NCBI GenBank assembly: GCA_036346405.1 | Contig: CM070554.1 | Location: forward strand, 44,601,058-44,665,057 | Length of the DNA: 64,000 nt | Direction of reading: 5' to 3' | Source of the DNA: Phyllostachys edulis | Taxonomy: Eukaryota > Streptophyta > Magnoliopsida > Poales > Poaceae | In this document: positions 44,501 to 56,746 of the stretch, piece by piece | Layout: each line of letters opens with the position of its first letter | How positions within the stretch are numbered: position 1 is the first letter of the stretch | The notes under the pieces: generated by a model | Told to the model about the DNA's origin: nothing | The model's database searches: none | What the model saw: the letters and a program-made list of their open reading frames with translations, nothing else | Made by a program: the position numbers and the translations under genes

Positions 44501-45894
44501 ACAACAGTCGAACACACCTTTAACTTTCCCTTACACCGTTGGATCAATCCATTGAGACCAAATAATCCAATAAGTTTAGCAACCTAAACAATTTAATGAT
44601 CAACCATTTCATCAAGGACATACTAATATCCGACAGTTCTACCATCATGTAAACATAGATCACATATCAAATCCCATCAATTCATCTCGTAGTAATGTTC
44701 AACACCAAACTTTTATACACAATAAATGCACCTAGCTTGTACATATGATCACTACGTTTCCACAAGAAATAACTCGAAGATTAATATCCACTAAGATAAT
44801 AATCTAACATCTTCTGCACTTAACCATCCTAAATGGTTAGGTTAATCCGCTGGACCGTTAATCCATTCTACCCAAGAAGTTTCCCAATTTATCACCCTTA
44901 GCGATCAAACTAATTCATCAATACCTCACACTTTTAATAATTCTATTGCTTCCAATTAGGTATAGACATACTCTTAATCACATTTCATCAAGAACTACTA
45001 CAAGACACTATCAAATTAATCAACTTCTCTTTCAAGGATCTTAGTTAAGATCGATCATGCACACACTGCAGACCTAGCCTGATAATCCATATCATAACCA
45101 TGAATTGCTTTGATTATAACCTCTCACTTAATCATGACAAAACATCGCTAAAGGGTTTGACATCTTCTTTCATAAAAGAGAACCATTAAACTTCAACACT
45201 CAAAATATCCAAAAGAGATACATTGAGTCAAAGCCTCCACGTACTAAAGGACTTGCAAAAGGAAACTTTTATTAACCAAAGACATCAAGCGAATAAATGG
45301 GTCATATTTTCCAATGAGAAAGACAAAACTTCAATATAAAGGTCAATCTTGACAATCAACCAAGTTCACCAGCCGCAAGAATAACTCATCAATTGGGAAA
45401 ACATTGATTGCTTTACGGGACAAAGTAAGCCAATGAAAACACACCAACCTTTCTCAAAGCAACCCATCAACCGCAATGAACTAATAACCCAAGAGAAATT
45501 CATCAATCACAACTGGACAAGAGTTGACCAAATTCAAATTCTAGGAAGAGAACAACTTTTCTAAAGATACTCACAATCAATGCATGTACTAAGATAACCG
45601 AGGTAACCACTTCACTAATCCCTTACCACGATCGGTGGTGTAACCTGGTAAAGCCTAGGGCCACAACCACGACCTCAACCTCTCAACAATAACCATCATC
45701 ACACATAACCCAAAATAATCAATTAATTAGCAATCATACTAAATTCATATCAGCAATCATCAATATGATATAACAGAAACGTAAATGCAATGCTTTGCCC
45801 ATTCCCATCCTACTGTGCACTAGTGTGTCAAATTTTTAAGTTGATTAGTTGATAGCAAATTTTAATCAATCTAATCACCACGGACCAAAAGCCC
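41569..45894 (-). other. LARD internal domain without coding capacity
   Basis: 4.3 kb dominated by A, C and T on the plus strand with few Gs, and full of CCAAA, CTCAA and AACTC words. Small open frames (for example 41671-42108, 42178-42492) follow the composition bias and show no retroelement domain. This kind of conserved, noncoding internal domain is characteristic of LARDs. Confidence 0.75.
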
Positions 45895-45908
45895 GCTCTG
45901 ATACCAAC
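45895..45908 (-). other. LARD primer-binding site (tRNA-iMet)
   Basis: Reverse complement GTTGGTATCAGAGC directly adjoins the end of the 5' LTR. TGGTATCAGAGC complements the 3' end of plant initiator methionine tRNA. Confidence 0.9.
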
Positions 45909-48059
45909 TGTAACACCCCAGCCCAACAAGAGCCTAGAATGTTACTAAACTAACAATATAACAATTTAAAACTCAGACAATTTACTAAATTTCGACAGAA
46001 CCTCCTTCATATAGTTAACTATACCGGAGGTTCCAACAGATGATTATATCATAAATAAATAATCCAACATCCAGAATAATCAAAAGACATCCAAAATATG
46101 CTAATCATCACTATTACAAATAATCCTATGCGTAAGGCATAATCATAACAAAACCTTTTAACAGTCTGCTCATTTATTAAGGTACGTTCTAAATTTATTC
46201 AACTATAACAGATTTGTGGTAGTGTGAATCCAACTTAAGACTATTCCCTCCCATGCATGCCGTTCTTGTAAGGGGTACCTAAAACCACAAACAACAGCAA
46301 GAGTGAGTCCAAATACTCAGCAAGTACAAATAAAAAAACATTATAACTCACATTTATAACATCAACATCCAATTCCAAAGCTTTACATTAAACCTATCAC
46401 ATGATTATGTAATGCAAATGTGCAATGCATCTTTTTTATTTTTACTCACTTCGCATTTTACCAGTAATGCGAGGTATGCAACCGTCGATGTATACCCATG
46501 CATGTGCCCTCTAGCACAGGGACCAAAAGCCCATACTCCATAAGTATGGGGGCCACAAGCCCGTCATCTTCATGACGGGGACCTCCAATCAATGCCCACA
46601 CTCCACGAGTATGGGGACCACAAGCCCGTCATCTACATGACGGGGACCTCAAATATATACGCTTAGTCACCGCGTGACCAAGTCTAAAAAATGCTCTCAA
46701 CATGCACATGAACAATTACTCTATCCATCAATAACATGTAATAGCTACAACATCATACATGAATAAAACTTAATCATATCTCAAGCATTCACCATCATTA
46801 ATCATACATATCACTCTAGCAACCATGCATAGCTAATATGTATCAAGTACTTGCAATCACGATCAAACACTCATAATTAATCTATCAATCAGAGTACTTG
46901 CCTCAACCGTGCGAAAATGGAGGACGCGAAGAGGGCGCTGCCCCCGGGACCACTCCCCCACCTGAATTAAGTTAACAAGAACTCTAAGATAACAATACTA
47001 GACAAAACAAAGTTAGAAGCAATTATGAAATCGATACATTCTCTAGCGCAACCCCAACTCCCAAAATCTTAAACAACAGCCTGATCCCTCAACAGATAGT
47101 CATAATAAAAAATTCATATATTTTAGTACATAGATCCAAATTGGGAGTTCTTGGTCTTTATGGAAAGATTATCAAATTACCCAACTAAACCTAGTTGGTG
47201 AGCCTTCCAGATTCGGCCATGTTCTACCCTCACCAAACTGATTAACAAAATAGCTAGATCACGACAGGGCTTCTGGACAACGGCACTAAATCTAACATAA
47301 CTTTCGGTACAGTTATCCAAATTTCGTGTTCTTTAGCTTTCTGGAAAGCTAAAACAATTATATACATCTTTTGTTATAGTGAGATATTATAAATATTCCA
47401 TTAACTATTCTCTACAGTCCGATTACCATTAACTGCAGCGCTACAAAATTCACAACTCCTAATCCGCTCATCCAATCGACATGATCCAATACTTTAAGGA
47501 AACCTAGCGATGTCGCCTACAACTCTCTAGGAGACGATAAGAACAGAATCTGCTCTTAACCTCATAAAAAACGTCGGCCAATCCTATCTGCCCTAAAGAG
47601 ATCTATTACCAACATTGCCTAATTATTCAATTACGCAACTAATCGAAGGGGAATTGGGATTACCCTTGAAGAACCCGCTGTCGGACGCGACGTACACCCC
47701 GCGAATCCTCTTCCTTCCCTTCTCCCTCTTTCTCCGTCCTCTTCTTCCTTTGTATTCCTTGGTTGGCAGCACCCGAGGAGGCTTCTCCCTTCCTCCTTCT
47801 TGGCCTAAATGAAGCTAAGGGTGGGGGCATCTTGAGCATGGCGGCGATGATCAGAGCAACCCTAGGGTTGCCCCCTCTCCTTCTTATGTGGCCGGTTGCC
47901 CTTCCCCCTTGGGCCTAAATGCTGTGGGTCAGAAGACCACAGCCCAGGTTGTCCAAATTATGCATAAACCCCCCTCTAATCGCCTGTTAAAACCACTTTT
48001 CTAATTGGTCCTTCTCTCTAATTTATTTCTTCTCAATTAATTTAATTTGGAGTATTATA
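45909..48059 (-). repeat. LARD 5' LTR
   Basis: Plus-strand start TGTAACACCC, end GAGTATTATA (terminal CA changed to TA). The hairpin cluster is conserved at about 46452-46683, with loop changes that leave the stems paired. Compared with the 3' LTR it lacks a short stretch near 47433. Confidence 0.93.
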
Positions 48060-48064
48060 ATATG

Positions 48065-48357
48065 CCTTCGAATGGTTTATGTTCTAGCAACTACAGAAGC
48101 AAGCCTTGAGGGATTTACTTTTCAGGAGGCAAGTGATGGTACCAAGGTAGTTACATAAAACCTGACACAAAAATTCCCCATGCACACTTTGGAACAAAAA
48201 TTTCCCATCTTCAACAGAACGGACAAAAATTTCCCCACTGAAACATCCACTATTTAGTCCACTAAGCAAAATGATCGAAAGTTTGTTTTTCACGACACAA
48301 TGTTCATGGTCACTTTGTAAGCTAGCTCAATCTAAAAATAATCAAAGATGTGATATA
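48065..48357. other. Right flank of the LARD
   Basis: Continuation of the target locus after the ATATG duplication. ACAAAAATTTCCCC-like words repeat near 48165-48235. No ORF. Confidence 0.5.
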
Positions 48358-48755
48358 TCTCTACTACTTAAATATTAGAGTTGGTGGTGGTGTGTCCTCC
48401 CACCCACTTTCTTAGGCGTCCATCCGATCGAGAGTAGTGAATAGATGGCCCAGATGAATTCACATAGTACGACCTCCCTCTCCAGTCTCCTCTCACACAT
48501 CCCACAACAACTGCCCCCATGCTCTCTTAACTCGGGGAAATCGTCACCCCCACGCCACGCCACGCCACGCCAAACCACTACAGACGCCACGCCAAACCGC
48601 CTCCCTCGCCTGCCTTGCCCCTCTCGCCTTCGTGTAAATGTTGTTGTCGCATGCATGCACTAGGCCGACCACCTCGCCGTCTGGGCTTCCCGCCACCACG
48701 ACGCCAAGACTTTCTGCAACGGCCACGGCCCGTGCCGCCTGTGGTCGCGAACGCC

Positions 48756-48955
48756 ATGGCGGTCCCGCTGCTTCGGCCGGTGTGCCCCATGGATCTCCGG
48801 CGCGTGGTGGGGATGTGCCCGGAGCTGCTGTCCGTGCCCGTGGAGACCATCACGACCGCGCTGCAGTTCCACACGGAGGAGGCCGAGGTGCCTACGGAGG
48901 ACCTCCCACGAGTGCTGCGGTAGCGCCCACGCCTGCTCGTGTCCACCTCTATCCT
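48756..48955 (+). pseudogene. mTERF-family fragment
   Basis: Encodes LLRPVCPMDLRRVVGMCPEL, LSVPVETITTALQFHTEEA, VPTEDLPRVLR, a stop (TAG 48921-48923) where an R is expected, then RPRLLVSTS. The RRVV-CPELLS and LPRVLRRRPRLLVS patterns are typical mTERF repeats of plant organellar nucleic-acid-binding proteins. The frame is open upstream to 48615 but that part is not recognisable. Only about 65 residues of a protein that normally exceeds 300 remain. Confidence 0.6.
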
Positions 48956-49140
48956 GAGATGGAGGAGAGGAGGACGGGAGGAGGCAAGATGAGGAGGGTC
49001 GAGCCGAGGGGCCCACCGAGGGGCGACCACCAGGCGAGGGAGAAGGCTCCTCCCGATTGGTGCCTGAGCCGAATCCGACCTGGCCGCCGTCGCCATGGAC
49101 GGCCTGCATAGTACGGACACCTGCTTCTTGTCCGGGAGGA

Positions 49141-49368
49141 CTATGTTGCTGTAGGCGAGGCCCCCCGTTGGGCCGCCGTCTTGATCTGCTCCCATCTTAA
49201 GAAGGCACGAAACGGGGAGGAAAAGTGCTCCACGGTGACCTCACCGGTTCTCATGACTTCCTCGTCATCACCGTACGCCACCGCTGGGAACAAATCCAAT
49301 TTGTCCGTGGCGAGCCCGTTCGGATCCGCCATTCGTAGCCGATCGTTTGGCGCGTGACATCGAGCCAT
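49141..49368 (-). other. Unassigned open frame in cargo region
   Basis: 75 codons without recognised domain (MARCHAPNDRLRMADPNGLA at the start). It overlaps GC-rich DNA next to the mTERF fragment. It may be a further gene scrap or only an open frame by composition. Confidence 0.2.
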
Positions 49369-49646
49369 CGGTAAGCTTGCTATTGAAATGTCCTATTTCC
49401 ATTTAATTACGGTTCATTTGCTCGACGGATTGAAAAGTTCTTGAGCTAATTGCTGATATTGTCTGGAATCCCATTCCCCACCATTGCTATTGGGGGTGTG
49501 ATTATGCTGTAGTGCTTATGCTACTTCAAGTGTGGCAACCAATTGTTGTTAGGAGGGGGAAATCTCAAATTAGTTTGATCATCGTGTGTTGGGTGTTAGA
49601 TAATAGTGTTTTTTAATGATTCAGTAGGTGTTAATCATATTTGATT

Positions 49647-50086
49647 ATGAGGCTCAGCAAGGTGGAAGTAAACTTGAGAAGCATGCTTGAGGCGGCTCCT
49701 CGACAACAAAATTAGGCCAAACTTGTCCATGTAAGCGTAGCTCCTCTTATTTATTAGATTTCCATCATGATTTGTTTCTACTCAATGCCTGAGCATATAC
49801 TATTCTATAACTTAATTTAAAAGAGGAGAAGAAAAATATAACCTCAATGAGGATTTTGCTTTTTTGTTGTTGTTGCTAAAACAATTATTAGGAAAATTGG
49901 GTGATGGGGTATTGCTGGCCTCATTATGTCTTTATTCAATTTTAATAGGTGATGGCTAATGAATCTTCTCTTTAATCATTGCCATTTTGAATGGATTGTA
50001 TACAAGCACTAACATCCTCTAATTGCAGTATGTAACCACAGCCAGGGAGCTATTGGAGCAGCTAGGAGCAGAAACTAGATATCAAG
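49647..50086 (+). pseudogene. USE1-like SNARE N-terminal fragment (two exons)
   Basis: Exon 49647-49730 starts ATG and reads MRLSKVEVNLRSMLEAAPRQ, then QN, stop, AKLVH, ending at GTAAGC. Exon 50029-50086 follows TTGCAG and reads YVTTARELLEQLGAETRYQ to a GTACTC donor, phases agreeing. The pattern resembles the start of plant USE1, an ER SNARE involved in retrograde Golgi-ER fusion. The TAG replaces a residue I recall as Q. The assignment is from memory of the family and is tentative; the exon structure itself is clear. Confidence 0.4.
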
Positions 50087-50212
50087 GTACTCGTGGGTTT
50101 GTATGTTCTCTATGACGATATAGCGTTGCACACTTTTTGGGAATATTGATATGTTAACTGTGGTCCATCTAACGTTTGTTGAGGATCCATAAATTTTGAA
50201 AGAAACCCAGCT

Positions 50213-51530
50213 GGTATATGAATGTGCCATCAATGACATGACCATAAGAGTCTTTTAGAGAGATGTACTCTTTCTTCAAAACTTTGAATTTTGATTTCTC
50301 TTTTTCAAGATATTCATTTAATTCTTCAAGCATATCTATTAATTCATCATATGAAGGTTCATCATCATTAATGGATTTTTACCTTATCTCCTTTTGCCAT
50401 GAGGCAAGCAGGAGTAGAGAAAAGCAACGACGCTTCCTTGATGACGATGCCGACAAGTCCTCTTTTCTTAGAGGATCCTTCATCATCGGAGTCGGAGTTC
50501 GCATACTCCTCATCGGAGTCTCATTTTCTAATGTGAGCTTAATTCTTGTTATCTTTATGAAGCTTCTTGAAAAGCTTCTTCTTGTCGTTGTATTCCTTTT
50601 TCTTTGATGATTTTGCCTTGTCATCCTTCTTGTTAGGGCAATGAGAGGCAATGTGCCTCTTCTCTTCGCACTCATAGCAACGAATATTGCTATAGCACTT
50701 GTTGTTATTTCAGGATTGCCCTTCTTGCTCTTGTCAAAATTAAAGCTTCAATACAAGCGTCTTCTCATGAATTTCTTCATTCTCCTCACAAGGAGAGAAA
50801 ATTCTTCTTCGGAGTCTTCTTCTTCATTCTCCAATTCTTCACTTAATTCTGCTTTTGCCTTGAAAGCAGTAATCTTCTTCTTAAAGGAGGATTGCTCCAA
50901 AAGCTCCTCCTTATGCTTCTTGTACAACTCATTGGTGATGAGATTGTCCAAGAAACCGGTTGGTGTCATTCTTGACAATTCGGGAGAGTTGAGAAATAGA
51001 GTCACCAATATCTTATATTTCTCTGGTAGAGCCCTAAGTATTTTTCTCACAATATTAATATCAAGAAGGTTAATGCCTATTCCCTTGAGCTTATTTACAA
51101 TGTTGCTTAGATGAGAATATATCCCGTTGATATTTTCATGAGGCAACATTGCAAATATTTCATATTAGATCCTAAGCCTATGCAATTTGGCTTCTTTAAC
51201 TGTGGATGTGCCCTCATGAATTTCTGAGAGCGTAGTTTATGTCTCTTTAGCGGTTTTAAGATTGCTCACTCGATTGAACTCATCCACGTTTAAAGCTCCA
51301 AAAAGAGCGTTCATCGCTTCAGCATTGAGGTGAGAGTTTCAATCATTAAGATCCGTGGGGTATGCGGTATCAAGTGCCACAACGAAATCCTCACTAACAA
51401 TTCTCTATATGCTTGGGCTCATGGCCTTTAAATAAATGGACATTCTAATTTTTCACCGAGCATAATTTGATCCATCAAATAAAGGTGACTAGCCTATTGG
51501 CATTCCCTCATTAGCCATCATTTCTCTCCT
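50213..51530 (-). pseudogene. Copia gag with zinc knuckle, decayed
   Basis: Starts MMANEGMPIG near 51527, with stop codons at positions where W is expected (GSNYAR-stop, SPSI-stop). The best open part is 50748-51149: KILRALPEKYKILVTLFLNS and SRMTPTGFLDNLITNELYKK, the UBN2-type capsid domain. The CCHC knuckle CYECEEKRHIASHC lies near 50640-50685. A coiled-coil-like ELNEYLEKEKSKFKVLKKEY stretch follows near 50260-50330. In an active element this forms the particle shell. Confidence 0.8.
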
Positions 51531-51575
51531 AGATGGTTAAGTCTAAAATTAGAGAGACCAAGCTCTAATACCACT

Positions 51576-52941
51576 TGTAGGATCAAAGATAACCGACTAG
51601 AGGAGGGTGAATAGGAGGTTTTTAAAACTCTTTTACTAATTAACAATTTTAAACAAGATTTTCTTAACAAAGCTTCCTAGCACAAATGTAATGAAAGAAC
51701 TACTAAACCTTTTAAGACAATTATGAACTTATGTCAAAACTAGATACAATTCTAGCTAGGCAATTCTACACAAGTAAATTGCTAGAAATATAAATGTGGA
51801 AGTAGTAAAGACAAGAATAAACCACAATGAAGACAATGAAGTTTTTCCCGTAGTATCGAAGACTTGCCAGTCCTCACTAGTCCACGTTGAGGTAACTTGA
51901 ACGAATCAAGCTGACTTCACGAATTAAGCATCAACCCTTGATCACTAGAGTTGCTCTTTCTCCTCTTCAGAGGTGGTGAGCATAACACCACTTTACAATC
52001 TTGTCAGGACTCTTCACAATCTCCTTGAAGAGCTCACCGTGCAAATCCTTCCTCTAAGCCATCTAGGTGCCGGCAAGCACCAAGAGTAATAGATCACGAG
52101 TTTTGCTTTAGGAATTACAAGTGCCTAAATGATCAACTAATGAATCAATGCACTTCAATGCTCTCAACTACCTCAAGAATAAGAAATCAATGCAAATGAG
52201 TAGTTGAAGAGTGTATATGAGTTCAAGAGAGTTCAATGCAAGAGTATAACACTCAATGGTCTCAAGAGTTACTGCTAGAAGGCAGGTGGGGGTATTTATA
52301 CCTATCACCAATAAATCTAGCCGTTACAATCTCTTTCCTAAAAAAAAAATTAGGATTTGCAATAGTAACGCCGTTGAAACCTGGTACTACCGATTTTTGC
52401 TCAACGGTCGGAATAGTAGCATTTAATGCTATGAACTAGTCATTACAAAATAAAGTTGTGGTACTATCTCCAACTAGAAATCGGTACTACTGTAGTGCGG
52501 TAGTACCACTCGACTAGAACGGAAGTACCATTTTCTAAAGCTTAAGAAATCTCAGAAAAACACCTTCTTTGGAAAAAAACGTACTGCCATTTCAAAATAG
52601 GTACTACTACACTCTAGTGGTGCCGCTCAAGAATTTGCGGTCATACCGATTCTCAAGGGAGATCAAAACTTCCAAAAACACACTCTCTGTAATTTACGTA
52701 CCGCTATATAAATATCGGTACTACCGACCTACGGTAGTACCGTAGTTAAAATGTGGTCATTTCGATTTTCAGATAGTATAAAAAGCACTTAAAAACATGC
52801 TCTTTGGAAAATACGTACCACCATGTAAATATTGGTACTACCGACCTGCGGTAGTATCGCTTATCACTTGCGGTCATACCGATTTTCAAAACAATTTTCT
52901 AGCAGCTCAAATCAAAGTAATACATGAACCCTAGTTGATCA
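51576..52941 (-). repeat. Copia 5' LTR
   Basis: On the minus strand it begins TGATCAACTAGGG and ends GATCCTACA just before the primer site. The middle has repeated GGTACTACCG/CGGTAGTACC words (about 52380-52860), a set of short imperfect palindromes. The left edge on the minus strand is inferred from TG next to the neighbouring LTR. Confidence 0.65.
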
Positions 52942-52943
52942 TT

Positions 52944-55013
52944 TGTTGGACCGAAAAGGCGACTAGAGGGGGGGTGAATAGGAGCACGCTCACTTTTTCA
53001 CAAAAGATGGATTCAACACAAATGTCACTCCGATAGCTATGGAAGCTATGAAGATCAAAATACCAGTACAGCGGAAGACTAGTATTGAATCCAATCAAAC
53101 CCCAAAGCAAAACACCCAAAAACAACCAAAAACTCAAATCTCAAAGTGTTGGGCGGTCTGACCTCTCACAGGGGTGGTCTAACCGGTTTGCCTAGCGGTC
53201 TGACCTCTAGAATGGGCGGTCTGACCGCTCCTGATGGTGAACAGGAAAATCAGCAAAATCAGCCCGACAATCCGAAACGAAAAACGACCTAACTTTTGAT
53301 CCGTAAGGCCAAACTTCACGAAATTTGAACCACACCTTCCTAAAGATATTAGGAACCTATTCCAATCAAAGATTTCAAAGATCCATGCCAAAGTTCCTAT
53401 CTTTTTCAGTTTGAGCGAAGGAGGTTCAAAAACCGAGCCAAATGCAAAATATGATCTAGAGACTTGCTCGTGGGTGATTGATGATCAAGATGATCCTAGA
53501 TGGGTTCCCACATGTCGCAGCAAGTTAGATCACGGCAAGAAACCAACCAAAAACTCGCGGATCAAAGAAAGACTCAAAATCATCAAATAGAGAGAAAGAA
53601 AGCAAACGAACTCATCTTTGAGAGAACTTTCTTTGGATTGATTTGATATGGTATTGATTTACAGCCACTCCATCAATGGAGGACAAAGACTCAATACATG
53701 AGCACGAAATCAAATCCAACTCTCTAGAACCCTAACCTCCAACTATCAACTCCCTAAGCACAAAAACAAAACTAGGGTTTACAAGTAATGAAAGGGTTAA
53801 GGGGGTGCAGCCACCTCCCTCCTCTATTTATAGTGGAGGCTTAGACCTTCTAGAAGAGTAACCCTAATGGGCTCCCGTTAAGGCCCAAAACAAACGGGTC
53901 ACACACGCACGCATTTTAAAGCGCCGTCTTCATCTCTTGACCTAATCCACTTCACCTTGCGCCATCTTGCGCCGTGGTTTGGCAAAAGGTCACCAAGGCG
54001 GTATTTGGTAAAATTACCAAAATACCCCTTCTCGATCTTTTTGCAAAGACCGAGTCCCATCTTCATGAAGCACCTCCATGCTTCGCCACGTGTAGGTTGA
54101 TCCAGCGGCTCTCTTCATGTCGGCAAGTCTCTCCCATCCGGCTCCCACCGAAACCACCATGGCACTTGCACCGACCCCCGCGCCGCTTGATCGAACCCGT
54201 CAGACCGAATCGCCTGTTCGGTCACCTTTTGTCCTCTTGCGCCATGCTTGACTCAATTGACCTCACCCGCATCCTCGATCGTTCGGACCTCGGCTCTCCA
54301 AGCTTAGTCCCGATCATCCTCGCCGCTTGACCGTCATTGACCTCCAAGCAACTTTGCACATCAATAGACAAAGAAATCGAATCCGGGAACAAATTCTTCA
54401 CAACTTGACCCACGTTAGTCAAAACATGCATCATGCAACACATATGCCATGAAACCCATGAACTTGACCCAACTAGAAAACATCGCCGCCACGAAGGACG
54501 ACGAACCAGATCACAACCGGTCAGACCGCCACTTTGGCCGGTCGATCGCTCTGCCGGCCGATCCCACCAAAGGCGATCGACCGCCATCCATGACTTAACC
54601 AAAATTCCATCCCGAAATCAAACCTCATGAAATTTTCAAACCAATAGAACTTTTGCTGGAAGCTCCAAAATTATGAGACCAAGTCTTGAAGCACCTTCTC
54701 ACTTGCCTACACCTTCTATTTTTGGCCCACTCCAAAATCCACAAAGATTGCAATGGTTTGGTCTCGACCGCTCAAACAAAGCCGGTCGAGGCCAGCTCCA
54801 TCTTGGGCCGATCGCCTTTGGCGGTCGACCGCCATGACCATTTCGAAAAAACCAAGTCAAGGCATGGCGGTCGACCGCCACCATGGCGGTCGACCGCCAG
54901 AGGCTCGACAGAATCAAACTTTGCCGAAAACACGTGATTCGACAAAATCGTCAACGACATTGCCAATTGTAACATCATCCTAAGATCTCGGGCATATCCC
55001 CATGATATCCACA
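52944..55013 (-). repeat. Copia 3' LTR related to the solo LTR at 682-2768
   Basis: Plus-strand start TGTTGGACCG, end GATATCCACA. It is the inverted counterpart of 682-2768 over its full length, with considerable divergence. On the minus strand it is preceded by CAAGGGAAGAT, a polypurine-like tract, so it looks like a 3' LTR with its internal tail still attached. It is rich in CGGTCGACCG palindromes (near 54820-54900). Confidence 0.8.
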
Positions 55014-56021
55014 ATCTTCCCTTGATGAACACATTGGCAATTTTCCACAAATGCAAGTTTAGAGGTTTGAAAAGTAAAAACACGTCGTTTTCGCTCAAAG
55101 GCACAACTTGGTCCAAATGCAAGAAAAAGCAAAGGAAATGACCAAGCTGGCCCCAGAATAGTATCAGTAAGTGAGATACGGCAAAAGAAAGCACAAAAGC
55201 TTCAAATTCCAAAAAGGAGTCAAAAACTCACTTAAGGTCCATATGAAAGAACAATTGTTCGATATGACCTTTGATCATTGTGAGGATCAAGAATTGCAAT
55301 TCAATTTCAGAAATGACAATAAAACCATAAGAATGCAAATATGAAACTCCCCCTCACTATGATCTCAAAATTTTAATTTTTCTCCAAGTAGCTCTCCTTT
55401 TTCAAACATCTTCTCCCTTTACACATTTTGACAAAACTTCTCCCCTTTGACAATGGAGTCATCAAGGAATCACGCCTTCCTCTCGTCCGAGATGACAAAT
55501 GCGAAAGAGGAAAAAGCATAAGATGGAGCATGCATGAAATGCAATGGAGTGGCTTCAATTTTTTTGTATTTTTAATTTTTGAATACAAGAAGCTTTGGAG
55601 ATTACCCAAAAGAACAAGTTAGCATTTCTAAAGTTGCACAAACAACATAACAAGCCTAATAAATAGCTAGTAAGATCATGATAAGACATATATAACAAAG
55701 CTAAGCAAGAAGGCTCAATATAAAGCAATGAATTTTAGCATTTTAAGCAAAGCTTCAAATCTAGCAAGTTCATCAACAGGGATCCTAAAATGATACTGGC
55801 CATGTCAAAATGTCAATGTGAGATCCAAAAGCTAACAATGACCACATTAAGAGACAAATAGGTCCTGAATTGAATCATTTTGCTCAAAAATTTTCAAACG
55901 CCCATTTTTTCAACTGTTTTACATTTGCAATGAATATTGAAGTTGACTAATGGTCCAACTTAGTGACAAGATCCTGGACTAGGAGCCATCCACAAACTCA
56001 TCCTAAGCTTCGACCAAAAGT
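55014..56021 (-). mobile_element. Internal 3' tail of a Sirevirus-like Copia element
   Basis: On the minus strand it carries purine tracts AGTGAGGGGGAGTTTCAT and TCAAAGGGGAGAAG plus TGATGACTCCATTGTCAA, sequences typical of the noncoding region between pol and the 3' LTR in Sirevirus-type elements. There is no pol; the sequence is cut off by the Gypsy LTR at 56022. Confidence 0.6.
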
Positions 56022-56744
56022 TGATTAAGGGTATGACGAGGATTAAAACATCTATGTATTATTTTAATATATAGTAAAAGACCATACGTCTTCATGGTCG
56101 TAACCCCTAAGACTGACGACCTCCTGGTCGTTAGTATTCGAAGGTTACTTAATGGGTACCGGTGGGATGAGGCTTTGTGCCTAATCCCCACCGATAACCG
56201 CCAGAAAATTAATGAACTGGTATTTCTTATCGTATGATGAATGGAACACGTGTTATAATGCGTTCCAAACCATGCGATGGTACAACCTCGAGACATTGAC
56301 TATTAACCACCCTACGGTTAAGCTTTTCACAAGCAACCGCAAGGAAGTTAGCACATTGCTAATCGCTTCTACCGCTCCGACCGGTCGTAACGCTTCACCG
56401 AGGACGCCTTCTCCAGAGTAATCGCCACCTCTTCGGAAGTTATTTAAAGGTGAAGCACGAGAGACAAGAGGGGAGAGGATAGGCGACACACAAAACAAGG
56501 CCAAGGCAAAGATATGCACAGAAGCCTAAGCGGTGGAATTAGAAGCTAGATAATCAGTCTTAGACTCATATTCTAAGTCCGATTGCTTGCTACATTCCTC
56601 CATTCGATGTAATTCAGGGTAGTACTTAGCCACATCTTGTAAATCCAGTTCATATCAATAAAGAGCGACCCCCATTCCATTCCAGGATATTCCACGTCAT
56701 TTTCCTCGTTTATTTTCGTAAGATCGGCGATTCGATCGTCGACA
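56022..56744 (+). repeat. Gypsy 5' LTR
   Basis: Inferred LTR from TGATTAAGGG to CGACA, ending two bases before the primer site. A TATTTAAAGG promoter-like word lies near 56442. The 3' LTR is outside the window, so the left limit is not verified by a repeat. Confidence 0.6.
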
Positions 56745-56746
56745 GC

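Larger units (their letters stand above)
39362..48059 (-). mobile_element. LARD: 8.7-kb noncoding LTR retrotransposon
   Basis: Complete element on the minus strand. LTRs at 39362-41551 (2190 bp) and 45909-48059 (2151 bp), both bounded by TG...CA on the plus strand, although the right one now ends TA. The ATATG target duplication is at 39357-39361 and 48060-48064. The primer-binding site lies beside the right (5') LTR and the polypurine tract beside the left (3') LTR. The 4357-bp interior has no gag or pol and no ORF above about 145 codons, so it must move with proteins from another element. The interior is strikingly poor in G on the plus strand. Confidence 0.93.
48358..50190 (+). mobile_element. 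Helitron-like 5' end with captured gene fragments (3' end not found)
   Basis: TCTCTACTACTTAAATATTA at 48358 follows an A, as expected for A|TC Helitron insertion. It is nearly the same as the minus-strand terminus at 33247. Downstream lie an mTERF fragment, an unassigned GC-rich piece and USE1-like exons, all plausible captured cargo. No hairpin plus CTRR terminus is visible before the Copia sequence at 50213, so the element is probably cut by that insertion or the call is wrong. Confidence 0.4.
50213..52941 (-). mobile_element. Copia element, 5' part (LTR and gag), truncated
   Basis: Minus-strand order: LTR (52941-51576), primer-binding site (51575-51557, AGTGGTATTAGAGCTTGGT), then gag to about 50213. 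The protease, integrase and RT are missing, and the sequence stops where the USE1-like cargo region begins. The LTR end CCTCTAGTCGGTTATC resembles that of the LTRs at 682 and 52944, showing related families. Confidence 0.75.
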
